Shown here piece by piece: positions 35,081-45,101 of a stretch of DNA of 64,000 bases. The notes below the pieces were generated by a model. That model did no database searches and was not told the origin of the DNA. It saw nothing but the letters and a program-made list of their open reading frames with translations. Position numbers and translations under genes: made by a program. The stretch is from an uncultured Myxococcales bacterium (lineage in GTDB: Bacteria; Myxococcota_A; Polyangia; Polyangiales; Polyangiaceae), in contig CALFEQ010000097.1 in the NCBI GenBank assembly GCA_937949945.1, positions 1 to 64,000 on the forward strand, written 5' to 3'. Position 1 is the first letter of the stretch, and every line of letters begins with the position of its first letter.

Positions 35081-35339
35081 GCGGGGATGGCCCGCGACGT
35101 TACCGCGCTCCACCAGCGTCTCGTGCTGGGTTGCCTCGAGACGTACTGCTTCTTCAGCACCGAGCGCCGTCGTTGCTTCTCGAGCATCGCGCGAACGCCG
35201 ATGCCTCTCGACCATCGACAGCAACACAAACAGAACGCAGAGTCGCGAGCGTGCTCCACTGCAAACACGAAGAGCGCGGAGCCGGTGATGACCAGCCCGC
35301 GCTCCTTTTTCATCTGCGGGAAGCGAGAACCGAAGTCGC

Positions 35340-35353
35340 CGAGGACTGAGGAC
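35340..35353. repeat. Heptamer repeat, CGAGGAC-TGAGGAC
   Basis: Two units immediately next to the terminator hairpin of the sigma-54 regulator gene. Inverted partner of 35027-35080, 259 bp away. Confidence 0.85.
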
Positions 35354-35357
35354 TGCG

Positions 35358-36779
<1,422 letters not shown>

Positions 36780-36882
36780 GGGCAGAGCGTAGCTCAAGAA
36801 GAGCCGTGTTCGTCCGTCGAGGACGAGGCATTGCGCGGGCGAGGACCGTCGCGAAACTCGACACTCAACGCTCGCGTGAACC

Positions 36883-38340
36883 TCAATCGACGGCGTCGGC
36901 GGGGAGATATAGCGTGAACTTCGTCCCGCGTCCGACCTCGCTCGTCGCGTTCAGCCACCCGCCGTGATCCTCGACGATGCCGTGCGTGACGCTGAGGCCG
37001 AGTCCCGTCCCTTCGCCGACGGCCTTCGTCGTGAAGAACGGCTCGAAGATACGGTCGAGGCTTTCGGGCGGGATGCCGATGCCCGTGTCGTGGACCTCGA
37101 GCACGGCGCAGCGCACCTTTCGCTCGGGGGAGCCCGGCCGTGCCGCCTCGGCCTCGCGGACGACGATCTTGAGCTCGCCGCCGTCGGGCATCGCGTGGAT
37201 CGCGTTCATGACGAGGTTGGTGAGCGCCTGCTCGAGCTGAGCCGCATCGACGTTGACCTTCACCTTCTCCGCCGCCTCGACCTTCATCTCGACGCGTGCC
37301 TTCTTGGCGATGGCGGAGAGGAGCAGGAGGGTTCGCTCGGCGAGATCCGCGAGGTCGGTCTCCGCGCGCTTCGGCGTCCGGCGGCGCGCGAAGTCGAGGA
37401 GCTGGCGGACGATCTTCGTCACGCGCTCGGACTGGGACAGGATGATCTTCGCGCTCTCCGGAGCCTCCTCCGGCGGGACCTCTCCCGTCGCGATCATCTT
37501 CGCGCGCATCGCGATGACGTTCAGCGGCGTCCCGAGCTCGTGCGCGATGCCGGACGCGAGGGTCCCCACCGTGCGGAGCCGGTCGGCGTGACGGAGCTGC
37601 TCGAGCGCCTGCACGCGCTTCTCCGCCTCCTCGGCGGCGCGCGTGCGCGCCTCCTTGAGCGAGTCGCACATGGCGTTGAGCTCCTCGATGAGGGCGGACA
37701 CCTCGTCGGAGCCGCTCACCGCCAGCTTGTTCGACAGATCGCCCTTCCCGATCCGACGCGCCTGCTCGGTGACCCGCGCGAGCGGGCGCGAGATGATCAT
37801 CTTCGAGAGCACGATGGCGATCGCCGCAGCGAACGCCATCACGACCGTCGACATGACGAGCTGCTCGCGGATCTCGGACCAGAAGACCTCCGACTCCTTC
37901 ATGAGCGGTCGCGAGAACTCCAGCGCGGCGGGGCGCATCCCTTCCCGCAGGAGCGGGACGTACGCGTAGACCTGTCGCTTGCCGTCGGGCGTCACGCCGA
38001 CCCACGTCCGCTGCTCGCCTCGCAGGAGGGCCGGGACGATCGCGATCCCGCCCTTCGGCGCGAAGGGGTGGCTCCCGTCCACGTCGAGCCACGTCCACCG
38101 GACGTCGATGGCCTTGTCGCGATTGTGCACCGCGACGAGATCGAGCGCCCTCGCCTCGCCGTCGCGCTCCCAGACGGCGAGCACGGACGCGCTCAGTGTG
38201 CGGCCGAGGCTCGCCAGGTCCTCTGCGACCGTGGTTTCGAGGTGGTCGACCTCCAGGCTCGCGGCGACCGACGAATACACGGCGACGCTCAGGAGGCCGC
38301 TCGCCACGAACGCGAGCGCGAATTTCGTCGCGACTTTCAT
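36883..38340 (-). CDS. Membrane sensor histidine kinase
   Basis: 485 residues. Two transmembrane helices (~6-27 and ~160-183) enclose a ~130-residue sensor region outside the membrane, with no recognised ligand domain. HAMP (~184-236), HisKA with the phosphorylated His267 in 'GIAHELGTPLN' and an HATPase domain ('NLVMNAIHAMPDGG', 'DTGIGIPPES', 'GTGLGLSVTHGIV') follow. HExGTPL is an H-box typical of NtrB-like kinases acting with sigma-54 regulators. It should phosphorylate Asp63 of the regulator encoded downstream. The stimulus is unknown. Confidence 0.95.
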   Translation of the reverse strand: MKVATKFALAFVASGLLSVAVYSSVAASLEVDHLETTVAEDLASLGRTLSASVLAVWERDGEARALDLVAVHNRDKAIDVRWTWLDVDGSHPFAPKGGIAIVPALLRGEQRTWVGVTPDGKRQVYAYVPLLREGMRPAALEFSRPLMKESEVFWSEIREQLVMSTVVMAFAAAIAIVLSKMIISRPLARVTEQARRIGKGDLSNKLAVSGSDEVSALIEELNAMCDSLKEARTRAAEEAEKRVQALEQLRHADRLRTVGTLASGIAHELGTPLNVIAMRAKMIATGEVPPEEAPESAKIILSQSERVTKIVRQLLDFARRRTPKRAETDLADLAERTLLLLSAIAKKARVEMKVEAAEKVKVNVDAAQLEQALTNLVMNAIHAMPDGGELKIVVREAEAARPGSPERKVRCAVLEVHDTGIGIPPESLDRIFEPFFTTKAVGEGTGLGLSVTHGIVEDHGGWLNATSEVGRGTKFTLYLPADAVD

Positions 38341-38565
38341 GGGGATACCCTAGCCGACGTTCGGGGTGGGGGAGATGCGGATGAGCTCGACTGTGTCCCC
38401 TTTTGCCTCAACGTGCTGCGGCACCGGTGCAATAGATCACATGCGTGGGAGTGACCCGATCCGTGATCTCGCGACCTTCTGCTGCACAACCGTGATGGCA
38501 CGTGCGGTGCTCAGGGCCGGGCACACCTCGCAATCGAGACACTGCTCGGTCGCGAAGGGGAAAGG

Positions 38566-39327
38566 GTGCGATTCAAAGTGAACGTCGCAAGCGCGATTCC
38601 TACCGCTCGTTTCAGCGCGCTACTCGTGGAGGGCGACAAGCCCTTTGGTCTCGAGAACGTCCTTCGTGAAGAGGGGTGTTCCGTCCGCCGCGCGACCACG
38701 CGCGCCGCGGCGATCGAGGCCATCCCGGGTACGGATCTCATCGTCATCGCCGCGCCCTCCCTCTCGGACGACGACGTCCTCGACGTCGTGGGGAAGGCGA
38801 ACGGCGCCTCGGTGCTGGTCGTCGCGAGCACCACGGACCTCGCCGTCCGTGCGGCTCGGGCCGGCGCGGCTGTCGTGGTCGGCAATGCGATCGAGCTCGC
38901 GACCGCTCAGATCAAGCAGCTCTTGAGCGTGATCGAGCTCAAGCGCAAGGTCGCCCGGCAGAACAGCTCCTCGCTCGGCAGCCTCTCGTCGCCGACGAGC
39001 GGCGTGGTCCAGCGCCGTTCGGCGCCGCTGCCGAAGGAGGCGACTCCCGACGCGCTCGACGCGCTCGTGGAGGCCGCGGAGACGCTGGTTCCGATGCACA
39101 AGTTCCAGCGGGTCTACGTCGACTACGCGCTCCGGCGCTTCGGCGGAAACAAGGTCCACACGGCGGCGGCGCTCGGCATCGACCGGCGCACGATCCAGCG
39201 GTGGGCCCGGGCCCGTGCGGAGCAGCAGCAGCAGCAGCAGGCTCAGCAGCAGGCCCAGCAGCAGCAGCAGCAGCAGCGTCCTCCGTCGACGTCGCAGCCG
39301 ACCACCAGCTCGTCGCAGTCGTCCTGA
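38566..39327 (+). CDS. Pseudo-receiver / Fis-type DNA-binding protein with poly-Gln tail
   Basis: 253 residues from the GTG at 38566 (GAAGGGG at 38554-38560); a GTG at 38578 is an alternative. Residues 16-120 have the strand/helix order of a receiver, but the phosphoacceptor site reads 'DLIVIAAPSL' (Ala for Asp) and the usual Lys-Pro is Gly-Asn ('VVVGNA'), so it is not phosphorylated in the normal way. A Fis-type helix-turn-helix lies at ~178-216 ('FGGNKVHTAAALGIDRRTIQRWAR'). The tail is Gln-rich (220-237), then Ser/Thr/Pro. A transcription regulator; targets unknown. It is divergent from the histidine kinase gene 225 bp away. Confidence 0.85.
   Translation: MRFKVNVASAIPTARFSALLVEGDKPFGLENVLREEGCSVRRATTRAAAIEAIPGTDLIVIAAPSLSDDDVLDVVGKANGASVLVVASTTDLAVRAARAGAAVVVGNAIELATAQIKQLLSVIELKRKVARQNSSSLGSLSSPTSGVVQRRSAPLPKEATPDALDALVEAAETLVPMHKFQRVYVDYALRRFGGNKVHTAAALGIDRRTIQRWARARAEQQQQQQAQQQAQQQQQQQRPPSTSQPTTSSSQSS
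39223..39276. repeat. CAG-rich trinucleotide tract (poly-Gln)
   Basis: Eighteen codons, sixteen of them CAG and two Ala codons (GCT, GCC), in tracts of six, three and seven CAGs. Encodes Gln220-Gln237 of the pseudo-receiver regulator. CAG runs can change length without a frameshift. Confidence 0.95.
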
Positions 39328-39526
39328 TCGCGTCTTCTGGAAGATCGGCCCCCGCGCCGATGGCGCGGCGCAGAGCGCCCGCGAGCAGTCCCCGGCTCAC
39401 GTGGCGCTCGCGACCTGGCGCCGGTGCGAACCCTCTCCTCGTCCGAGTAGTCCGGCTCGGATGTCCCGACCCCCGGTTCCACGCGGCGCTGGTGCATCTC
39501 GTCCGACAGGAGGCGGCCTCGGGTCG

Positions 39527-39557
39527 GAGCGTGTGAAGCAGACGGCTTCACACGCTC
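39527..39557. terminator. 13-bp hairpin downstream of the pseudo-receiver gene
   Basis: GAGCGTGTGAAGC (39527-39539) and GCTTCACACGCTC (39545-39557) form a perfect 13-bp stem with a 5-nt loop, 200 bp after the pseudo-receiver stop. No T-run follows. It lies in the 402-bp gap 39328-39729, which otherwise shows no gene that I can support. Confidence 0.55.
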
Positions 39558-39646
39558 TTCACCGAGACGAGCGCGGAGGCTTCCCCCCCTCCCGGTCCGA
39601 CACACGCCTCTCAGGCCCGGCAGCAAGCGGCCTCACGGTTTCGTGG

Positions 39647-39690
39647 AACGCCCGGCGCGCCCGTCCCCCGGCCCGCCGGGCGTTCGCTTT
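39647..39690 (+). terminator. Rho-independent terminator before the symporter gene
   Basis: AACGCCCGGC (39647-39656) pairs with GCCGGGCGTT (39675-39684), followed by CGCTTTTG. It ends plus-strand transcription from the pseudo-receiver gene before the symporter's start at 39730. Confidence 0.75.
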
Positions 39691-39729
39691 TGTCGGCTAC
39701 GGCGGTGCGCGTACTGCTATTCACGCGGC

Positions 39730-41055
39730 GTGCGCCCCGAGGCGACTACGGCTGAGCCCGAGAGGAAGCGGAAGACCCCGCTCGTCGTGCGCCTCGTCGC
39801 GGCGATCGTGCTCGGTGCGCTCGTCGGGGTCGTGCTGGGACCTCGGGCCGCCCTGCTCGGCGAGCTCGGCGTCCTCGTCATCAAGCTCCTCAAGGCGCTC
39901 GCGACGCCGCTCGTCTTCTTCGCGGTCGTCGACTCCTTCTGTCGCGCGCAGATCCCCGCGAAGAAGGGCGTCGTTCTGCTCGTGATCTGCGCCGTCAACG
40001 CCGCCGTCGCCGGCACGATCGCGATCGTGCTCTCGTCGGTGATCGCGCCGGGCACGCGCACGAGCGCGAACGCTCTGCAGGGCGCGCTCGACGGTGGCTC
40101 CGCCGGCACGCACGTGCACGGCGGCGCGCTCTCCGCGCCGAAGATGGACGTGCTCTCGACGCTGAAGGACCTCGTCCCGGAGAGCGTCGCCAAGCCTTTC
40201 CTGGAGAACCAGGTCCTCACCGTGGTGCTCCTCGCCGTCATCTGCGGCGTCGCCCTTCGGCGCTTGCGGGATCGGGGCTCCTGCGGGGCCGTCTTCAAGC
40301 TCGTCGAGGAAGGCTTCGAGCTGCTCGGCGTGGTCCTCCACGGCGTGATCGCCCTCGTCCCGATCGCCGTCTTCGGCGTCGTCGCGAAGGTGGTCGGGAC
40401 GACCGGCTTCTCGATCTTCCTCTCGCTCGGCGCGCTCGTAGGGACCGTGGCATTCGGCCTCGCCGTCCACGTGTTCGGCTACTACGCGCTCCTCGTCCTC
40501 TTGATCGCGCGCCGCTCGCCCTTCGCGTTCTTCCGGGCGGCGGCGAGCGCGCTCGCGACGGCGTTCGGGACCGGCAGCAGCATGGCGACGCTCCCCGTGA
40601 CGCTGCGGACGCTCGAGAAGGACCTCAGGGTCGGACACGACAGCGCGCGGCTCGCCGCGTGCGTCGGCACGAATTTCAACAACGACGGCATCATGCTCTA
40701 CGAGGTCGTCGCCGCGCTGTTCATCGCGCAGATCAGCGGCATCTCTCTCTCGGGCGGCCAGACGGTCCAGCTCGCGCTGACGAGCGCGCTCGCCGCCGCG
40801 GGGATCGCGGGCGTGCCGGAGGCGGGGCTCATCACGCTGTCGCTCGTGCTCTCGTCGGTCGGCCTTCCGCTCGCGAGCCTGCCCATGCTGCTCACGGTCG
40901 ACTGGCTCCTCGGCCGACTGCGCGCGATGACGAACGTGACGAGCGACCTGGTCGTGGCGACGCTGCTCGACGCGGTGGCGGGCAAGAAGGAGTCTCCTTC
41001 GGAGGAGCCGCCCGACGCCGCCCCTTCGTCCGCCGAGCGCGATCCGTCCGCGTGA
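39730..41055 (+). CDS. Dicarboxylate/amino acid:cation symporter (DAACS, GltP-like)
   Basis: 441 residues from the GTG at 39730; the longer upstream start would overlap the terminator. Many membrane helices, with the family core in the second half: Ser-rich 'ALATAFGTGSSMATLPVTLRTLE' (first re-entrant hairpin), 'GTNFNNDGIMLYEVVAALFIAQISG' in place of the usual NMDGT sequence, and 'AGIAGVPEAGLITLSLVLSSVGLP'. NMDGT reads NNDGI here, so cation coupling may differ. It should import C4-dicarboxylates or acidic amino acids with H+ or Na+. It ends 9 bp before a heptamer array. Confidence 0.9.
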   Translation: MRPEATTAEPERKRKTPLVVRLVAAIVLGALVGVVLGPRAALLGELGVLVIKLLKALATPLVFFAVVDSFCRAQIPAKKGVVLLVICAVNAAVAGTIAIVLSSVIAPGTRTSANALQGALDGGSAGTHVHGGALSAPKMDVLSTLKDLVPESVAKPFLENQVLTVVLLAVICGVALRRLRDRGSCGAVFKLVEEGFELLGVVLHGVIALVPIAVFGVVAKVVGTTGFSIFLSLGALVGTVAFGLAVHVFGYYALLVLLIARRSPFAFFRAAASALATAFGTGSSMATLPVTLRTLEKDLRVGHDSARLAACVGTNFNNDGIMLYEVVAALFIAQISGISLSGGQTVQLALTSALAAAGIAGVPEAGLITLSLVLSSVGLPLASLPMLLTVDWLLGRLRAMTNVTSDLVVATLLDAVAGKKESPSEEPPDAAPSSAERDPSA

Positions 41056-41063
41056 ACACTCCC

Positions 41064-41084
41064 TGGAGCCCGGAGCCCGGAGAC
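41064..41084. repeat. Heptamer repeat, three TGGAGCC-type units
   Basis: TGGAGCC, CGGAGCC, CGGAGAC between the convergent stops of the symporter (41055) and a lipoprotein (41086). Same unit type as the right end of the element at 20162-20338; no inverted partner nearby. Confidence 0.85.
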
Positions 41085-41085
41085 T

Positions 41086-41535
41086 TCAGTCACACCGACA
41101 GTGCGCGAGCCGCTCCGTGCTCTCCGCCAAGGTCCGCCGCGCCCCGACACACCTCTCGTCCGTATCGCTCGTCATCCGGCAGAGCGCCTCGACGGCGCGC
41201 CTCATCGAGGCGAGCGCTCGGCACGACCCTGCGCACGCCGGCTCCGGGGCGGCGGCGCCCTTCTCCGCGCGCGGCGGTGCCTCTCCGGCTGGCGCGTCCG
41301 TGGCCGGTGCCTGGGGGCTCGTCTCCAGCACGTGCGTCGTACCCTCGAGCTCCGCGCGTGCGCGCTCGATGACGGCCTGCGCCTCCTCGATCGTGCGCGG
41401 CTCGTCCTCGGCGGCTGCGCCCTCCGAGGCGGCCGGGGACTTCGTCGGGGTCATCGGCGCGGCGCCCCCGCACGCCGCGGCGGCGAAGGAGACGAACAGG
41501 GCGAGGGCGTGAGCCGAGCACGAGGATCGCTTCAT
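41086..41535 (-). CDS. Small Cys-containing lipoprotein, coupled to pabA
   Basis: 149 residues with a signal ending in lipobox-like 'AAAC' (Cys22). A low-complexity linker is followed by a helical C-terminus with four to five cysteines ('CAGSCRALASMRRAVEALC', 'DERCVG', 'HCRCD'), a pattern often seen in lipoproteins of Polyangiales. The ATG overlaps the pabA stop by four bases, so it is translated with the pab genes. Function unknown; no link to folate synthesis is visible in the sequence. Confidence 0.75.
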   Translation of the reverse strand: MKRSSCSAHALALFVSFAAAACGGAAPMTPTKSPAASEGAAAEDEPRTIEEAQAVIERARAELEGTTHVLETSPQAPATDAPAGEAPPRAEKGAAAPEPACAGSCRALASMRRAVEALCRMTSDTDERCVGARRTLAESTERLAHCRCD

Positions 41536-42110
41536 GCGTAGTCTCCGCGAAGGAAGTTGCCGCAGAGCACGGCGCCGTGCGCCGTGCCGATGGACTCGGG
41601 GTGGAACTGCACGCCGAACACGGGCCGCTCCTTGTGACGAACGCCCATGATGGTCCCGTCCTTACACCATGCCGTCACCACGAGCGACTCGGGCAACGCG
41701 TCCGGATCCGCCGCGAGGGAGTGGTAGCGCATCGCCTCGAAGGAGCGCGGGAGGTCGCGGAAGATCCCGGCTCCGTCGTGCTCGACGACGCTCGTCTTCC
41801 CGTGCATGAGCCGGTTCGCCGGCACGACGCGGCCGCCTTCGGCGCAGACGATCGCCTGATGGCCGAGGCAGACGCCGAGGATCGGTACGTCGAGCTCCTC
41901 CAGGATCGCGCGGCAGACGCCGATCCGCGCCGGATCGTCCGGTCGGCCCGGCCCCGGCGAGAGGACCACGCGCGAGGGCGCCATCCGCCGGACGTCGTCG
42001 ATCCCGATCGCGTCGTTGCGCACGACGCGCGGACGGCCGCCGAGCGCGCCGAAGAGCTGGTAGAGGTTCCACGTGAACGAGTCGTAGTTGTCGACGATGA
42101 GCGTCGTCAT
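41532..42110 (-). CDS. pabA: Aminodeoxychorismate/anthranilate synthase glutaminase subunit
   Basis: 192 residues, the normal size. 'LIVDNYDSFTWNLYQLFG' at the start, 'SPGPGRPDDP', the nucleophile Cys in 'GVCLGHQAI' and the 'VQFHPES' His/Glu complete the class I glutamine amidotransferase triad. It supplies ammonia from glutamine to PabB. PabA and TrpG are hard to tell apart; the neighbours favour pabA, but it may serve both. It overlaps pabB by four bases (ATGA). Confidence 0.92.
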   Translation of the reverse strand: MTTLIVDNYDSFTWNLYQLFGALGGRPRVVRNDAIGIDDVRRMAPSRVVLSPGPGRPDDPARIGVCRAILEELDVPILGVCLGHQAIVCAEGGRVVPANRLMHGKTSVVEHDGAGIFRDLPRSFEAMRYHSLAADPDALPESLVVTAWCKDGTIMGVRHKERPVFGVQFHPESIGTAHGAVLCGNFLRGDYA

Positions 42111-43654
42111 GCCTGCTCGACCTCGTCGAGGGGCGCGTCGCCCTGCCTTCGCGAACCGAGCGCGCCGAGGGCGGCGACGATCGCGCGCGCCTTGTGCTCC
42201 GTCTCTTCGTGCTCGGCGGACGGATCCGAGTCCGCGACGATCGCCCCTCCCACGGAGAAGGTCGCGACGCCGTCGCGGACGACGGCCGTACGGATGACGA
42301 CGGAGAGATCCATCGCGCCGCCGAGGTCCATCCAGCCGAGGGCGCCCGAGTACACGCCGCGCTCCACCGGCTCGAGGCGCTCGAGGATGCTCATCGCCTC
42401 GATCTTCGGCGCGCCGGTCATCGATCCGGGCGGGAAGCAGGCGCAGAACAGGTCGATGGCGTCCCGGTCCGGCTCGAGCTCGCCGCGGATGGTCGAGACG
42501 AGCTGATGCACGGTCGCGTACGACTCGACCGCGTAGAGCTCGGGGACGACGACCGTTCCGAAGCGGCACACGCGCCCGAGGTCGTTGCGTACCAGATCCA
42601 CGATCATCGCGTTCTCCGCGCGATCCTTCTCCGACTCGCGGAGCTCGCGGGCGAGCCGCGCGTCCTCCTCCGCCGAGGCGCCGCGAGGCCGCGTGCCCTT
42701 GATCGGTCGGCTCTCGGCGATGCGCCTCGCATCGAGCGACAGGAAGCGCTCGGGCGACGACGAGACGACCGCGCCCTCCGGCAGATCGAGGAACGCGGCG
42801 AACGGCGCCGGGCTCGCGCGGCGGAGCTGCTCCCAGAGCGCAGGCGCCTCGTCGTCGGCGAGCGGCGCGCGAAGAGCGTTCGTGAGGCAGATCTCGAAGG
42901 CGTCGCCCGCGGCGATGTGCGCCTTCGCGGCGGCGACACGCTCGAGGTACCCGTCGCGCGAAATCGCCGCCCGAACGTCGGGCGTCCCGGCCACGCGCCT
43001 CCGCGCAGAGATGGGGGGCGCGTCGTGCTTCTCCCGGCGTGCCCTCGCGAGCGCCGAGACGACGCGATCGCGTTTGGCCTCCGCGTCGGCGCGCGCAGCG
43101 GCGGGCGTCGCGCCGGAGCCGAGGACGGACAGCCAGCTCGCGTCGCCGTCTCGGCTCGTCGCGATGATCCAGTCGTGCAGCGAGAGCGCGATGTCCGGCA
43201 TGCCGACGGACGGCCGCACGATGCACGGCAGCCGCTCGAGGAGCTGCCCGACCTCGTAGCCGAAGTAGCCGACGAGCCCGGCGCGGAAGGGGAAGGGGTA
43301 TCGCGGATCGAACACGTCCGGCGGCGGCGCGTGCGCCGCGACGAACGCTCGAAGCGCGTCGAATGCGTCGCCGCCGTGGAGCGTGCGCCGATCGCCGGCC
43401 TCCTCGACGACGACGTTCGCGGTCGCGCGTCCGAGCGCGTCCCGTACGAACGCGCCGTCCGCACGCACGCGCGTCGCGCGGAAGGTCGCGACGGGCTCGG
43501 CGCCCATGAAGGCATGCCGATCGAGGGACGCGGAGCCGCCGCCGTCGAGCAAGAAGAGCGACGCGCGGCGCGCCGGGAACGCCGCGCGGAAGACGCTCGC
43601 CGACACGGGCGCGTCGAGCCGTTCGGCGAGGTGGAACCAGCTCCGCTCCTTCAC
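42107..43654 (-). CDS. pabB: Aminodeoxychorismate synthase component I
   Basis: 515 residues from the GTG at 43654, overlapping the pabC stop by four bases. The chorismate-binding domain has 'PIKGTRPRG' with the lysine typical of PabB (TrpE has PIAGT), 'VDLVRNDLGRV', 'FPPGSMTGAPK' and 'AGDAFEICL'. It makes 4-amino-4-deoxychorismate from chorismate and ammonia. The much longer open frame reaching to 45022 joins this gene to an upstream remnant out of its real frame and is not one protein. Confidence 0.92.
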   Translation of the reverse strand: MKERSWFHLAERLDAPVSASVFRAAFPARRASLFLLDGGGSASLDRHAFMGAEPVATFRATRVRADGAFVRDALGRATANVVVEEAGDRRTLHGGDAFDALRAFVAAHAPPPDVFDPRYPFPFRAGLVGYFGYEVGQLLERLPCIVRPSVGMPDIALSLHDWIIATSRDGDASWLSVLGSGATPAAARADAEAKRDRVVSALARARREKHDAPPISARRRVAGTPDVRAAISRDGYLERVAAAKAHIAAGDAFEICLTNALRAPLADDEAPALWEQLRRASPAPFAAFLDLPEGAVVSSSPERFLSLDARRIAESRPIKGTRPRGASAEEDARLARELRESEKDRAENAMIVDLVRNDLGRVCRFGTVVVPELYAVESYATVHQLVSTIRGELEPDRDAIDLFCACFPPGSMTGAPKIEAMSILERLEPVERGVYSGALGWMDLGGAMDLSVVIRTAVVRDGVATFSVGGAIVADSDPSAEHEETEHKARAIVAALGALGSRRQGDAPLDEVEQA

Positions 43655-44601
43655 GGGCCACCCACCTTCGCACGCCGGGCCGCGGTCTCGTCGCGGACGA
43701 GCTTCTCGAGCGCCGCGCGGAGGGCGTGCGTGCGGTCGAACGATCCCTTGCCGACGGCCCGCCCGTCGACCGTCGCGACGGGCAGGCACTCGATGCGCGT
43801 GCTCGTGAAGAAGACCTCGTCGGCCTCGGCGAGCACGGAAGGGGAGAGACGCTCCTCGCGCGGCTCGAGACCCAGCGCCGGCGCGAGCTCGAGGACCGCC
43901 GCGCGCGTGACGCCGGCGCGGCAGCCGCTCTCGAGCGAAGGCGTGAGGAGACGATCGCCGAGGACGACGAAGAGGTTCGCCATCGTCCCGCACGCGAGCG
44001 AGCCGTCGACGGCGAGCTGGATGCCCTCGCCGGCGCCGCGCAGCTCGACCTCGCGCCGGGCGACGACCTGGGCGACGTAGCTCGTCGTCTTGATCGTGCC
44101 GTCGAGGCAAGCGGGCGGGACCCGGCGGGGCTTCACGGTCACGGCCGCGACGCCGCGCTCGTAGTCCGCCGCGGGCGGTGGGGTCATCGCGCGTGCGACG
44201 ACGGAGAGCGTCGGCGTTCCGCCGACGGGGCCGCGCGTGAGGGTCACGCGGACGTATGCGTCCTCCTCCCCGGTCCGCGCCGCGGCCTCGTCGGCGACCT
44301 CGGCGATCGTCTCGAGCGCAGCGGGCAGCTCGATGCCGAGCATCTCGGCGCCGCGCGCGAGCACGGACAGGTGAGCGTGCGGCCGGAAGCAGACGCCGCC
44401 GTAGCCGCGCATCGTCGCGAAGACGCCGTCGCCGAGCAGGTAGCCGCGGTCGAGCAGGTCGACCTTGGCTTCCTCCGCCGGGACGAACTTCCCGCCGATG
44501 TAGATGACCGTCTGCAAGGGGCGCCGAGCATTGCAATCCGGCGCACCGGCCGCAAGCAGGACGGTGGCCGCCGCGCGATCGCGCGGCCCGGGCCGCGTCA
44601 C
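43651..44601 (-). CDS. pabC: Class IV aminotransferase / aminodeoxychorismate lyase
   Basis: 316 residues if the GTG at 44601 is used. This start overlaps the upstream stop by four bases (GTGA), like the other genes of this operon. A TTG at 44517 would give 288 residues, nearer family length, so the start is unsure. The PLP-enzyme body includes 'LLDRGYLLGDGVFATMR', the likely PLP lysine in 'GTIKTTSY', and 'EVFFTSTRIECLPV'. Beside pabB and pabA it most likely releases pyruvate to give 4-aminobenzoate for folate, though branched-chain or D-amino-acid transaminases look similar. Confidence 0.85.
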   Translation of the reverse strand: MTRPGPRDRAAATVLLAAGAPDCNARRPLQTVIYIGGKFVPAEEAKVDLLDRGYLLGDGVFATMRGYGGVCFRPHAHLSVLARGAEMLGIELPAALETIAEVADEAAARTGEEDAYVRVTLTRGPVGGTPTLSVVARAMTPPPAADYERGVAAVTVKPRRVPPACLDGTIKTTSYVAQVVARREVELRGAGEGIQLAVDGSLACGTMANLFVVLGDRLLTPSLESGCRAGVTRAAVLELAPALGLEPREERLSPSVLAEADEVFFTSTRIECLPVATVDGRAVGKGSFDRTHALRAALEKLVRDETAARRAKVGGP

Positions 44602-45022
44602 GGCACGCGCCGCGCGCCCTTGCAGTCCTCGTCGGTCTTGGCCTCTTGCACGGTAGCGACACGAGATTGGTCGCTTCGACGTGTCCGGTCACGCGCCAGG
44701 CGAGGCCTTGCAGGGCCTCTCCGAGGAGCGGGAGACCCTCGTACCGGGCGGCGTTCTCGGCGCTGAAGACGTACGTCCTCTCGTCGACGATCCCGGCGAT
44801 CCGCGCGGCGAAAGGCACGTGGTCGTACCAGACGTCGTAGCCCTGCGAGACGTCGTGCCACGCCGCGACGACGAGCGAGACGGCGAGCGCGGCCGCGAGG
44901 CATCGGAGCGCGACGTCGAACGCGCGAGCGACTCGTGCGCGCGTCGCGCCGGCGCTTCGACGTGCATGCCGCCGCGAGGAGGTCGGAGCCGCGGCGAGCC
45001 TGGCCTCTTGCTCCTCGCCCAC
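44598..45022 (-). pseudogene. Remnant of a GT-C membrane glycosyltransferase gene
   Basis: The first ~125 codons from 45022 encode a basic N-terminus, one membrane helix ('ALRCLAAALAVSLVVAAW') and 'GYDVWYDHVPFAARIAGIVDE', matching the start of ArnT/PMT-like GT-C proteins such as the one at 25889. Near 44655 the sense is lost in that frame. A different frame then reads 'VATVQEAKTDEDCKGARRVP' and stops at 44598. This looks like a large internal deletion with a frame change that left only both ends. The remaining stop overlaps the pabC GTG. Confidence 0.6.
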
Positions 45023-45101
45023 GGCACCCCTTTACCGCATGCCCCCTTTCGCGGGTACTCGCGCGATCGTCGTCCACCCGTGGGGCCGCGATCCGCATAC
45101 C

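Larger units (their letters stand above)
34698..35357. other. 660-bp gap holding two heptamer arrays
   Basis: Lies between the metalloprotease start and the sigma-54 regulator stop. Its first 330 bp must hold the metalloprotease promoter; it is slightly AT-richer near 34735-34765 but I can assign no clear element. The remainder is heptamer arrays at 35027-35080 and 35340-35353 around a 259-bp core that has no convincing reading frame (third-position bias is absent). Confidence 0.6.

Noticed and set aside
39223..39276. CAG tract considered as a CRISPR or other array
   Set aside because: It is a coding trinucleotide run with no spacers; it continues the open frame of the pseudo-receiver protein.
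42107..45022. A single 971-residue protein joining a membrane helix to PabB
   Set aside because: The part between ~44650 and 43655 is the shadow of pabC in this frame. PabB starts at its own GTG at 43654.
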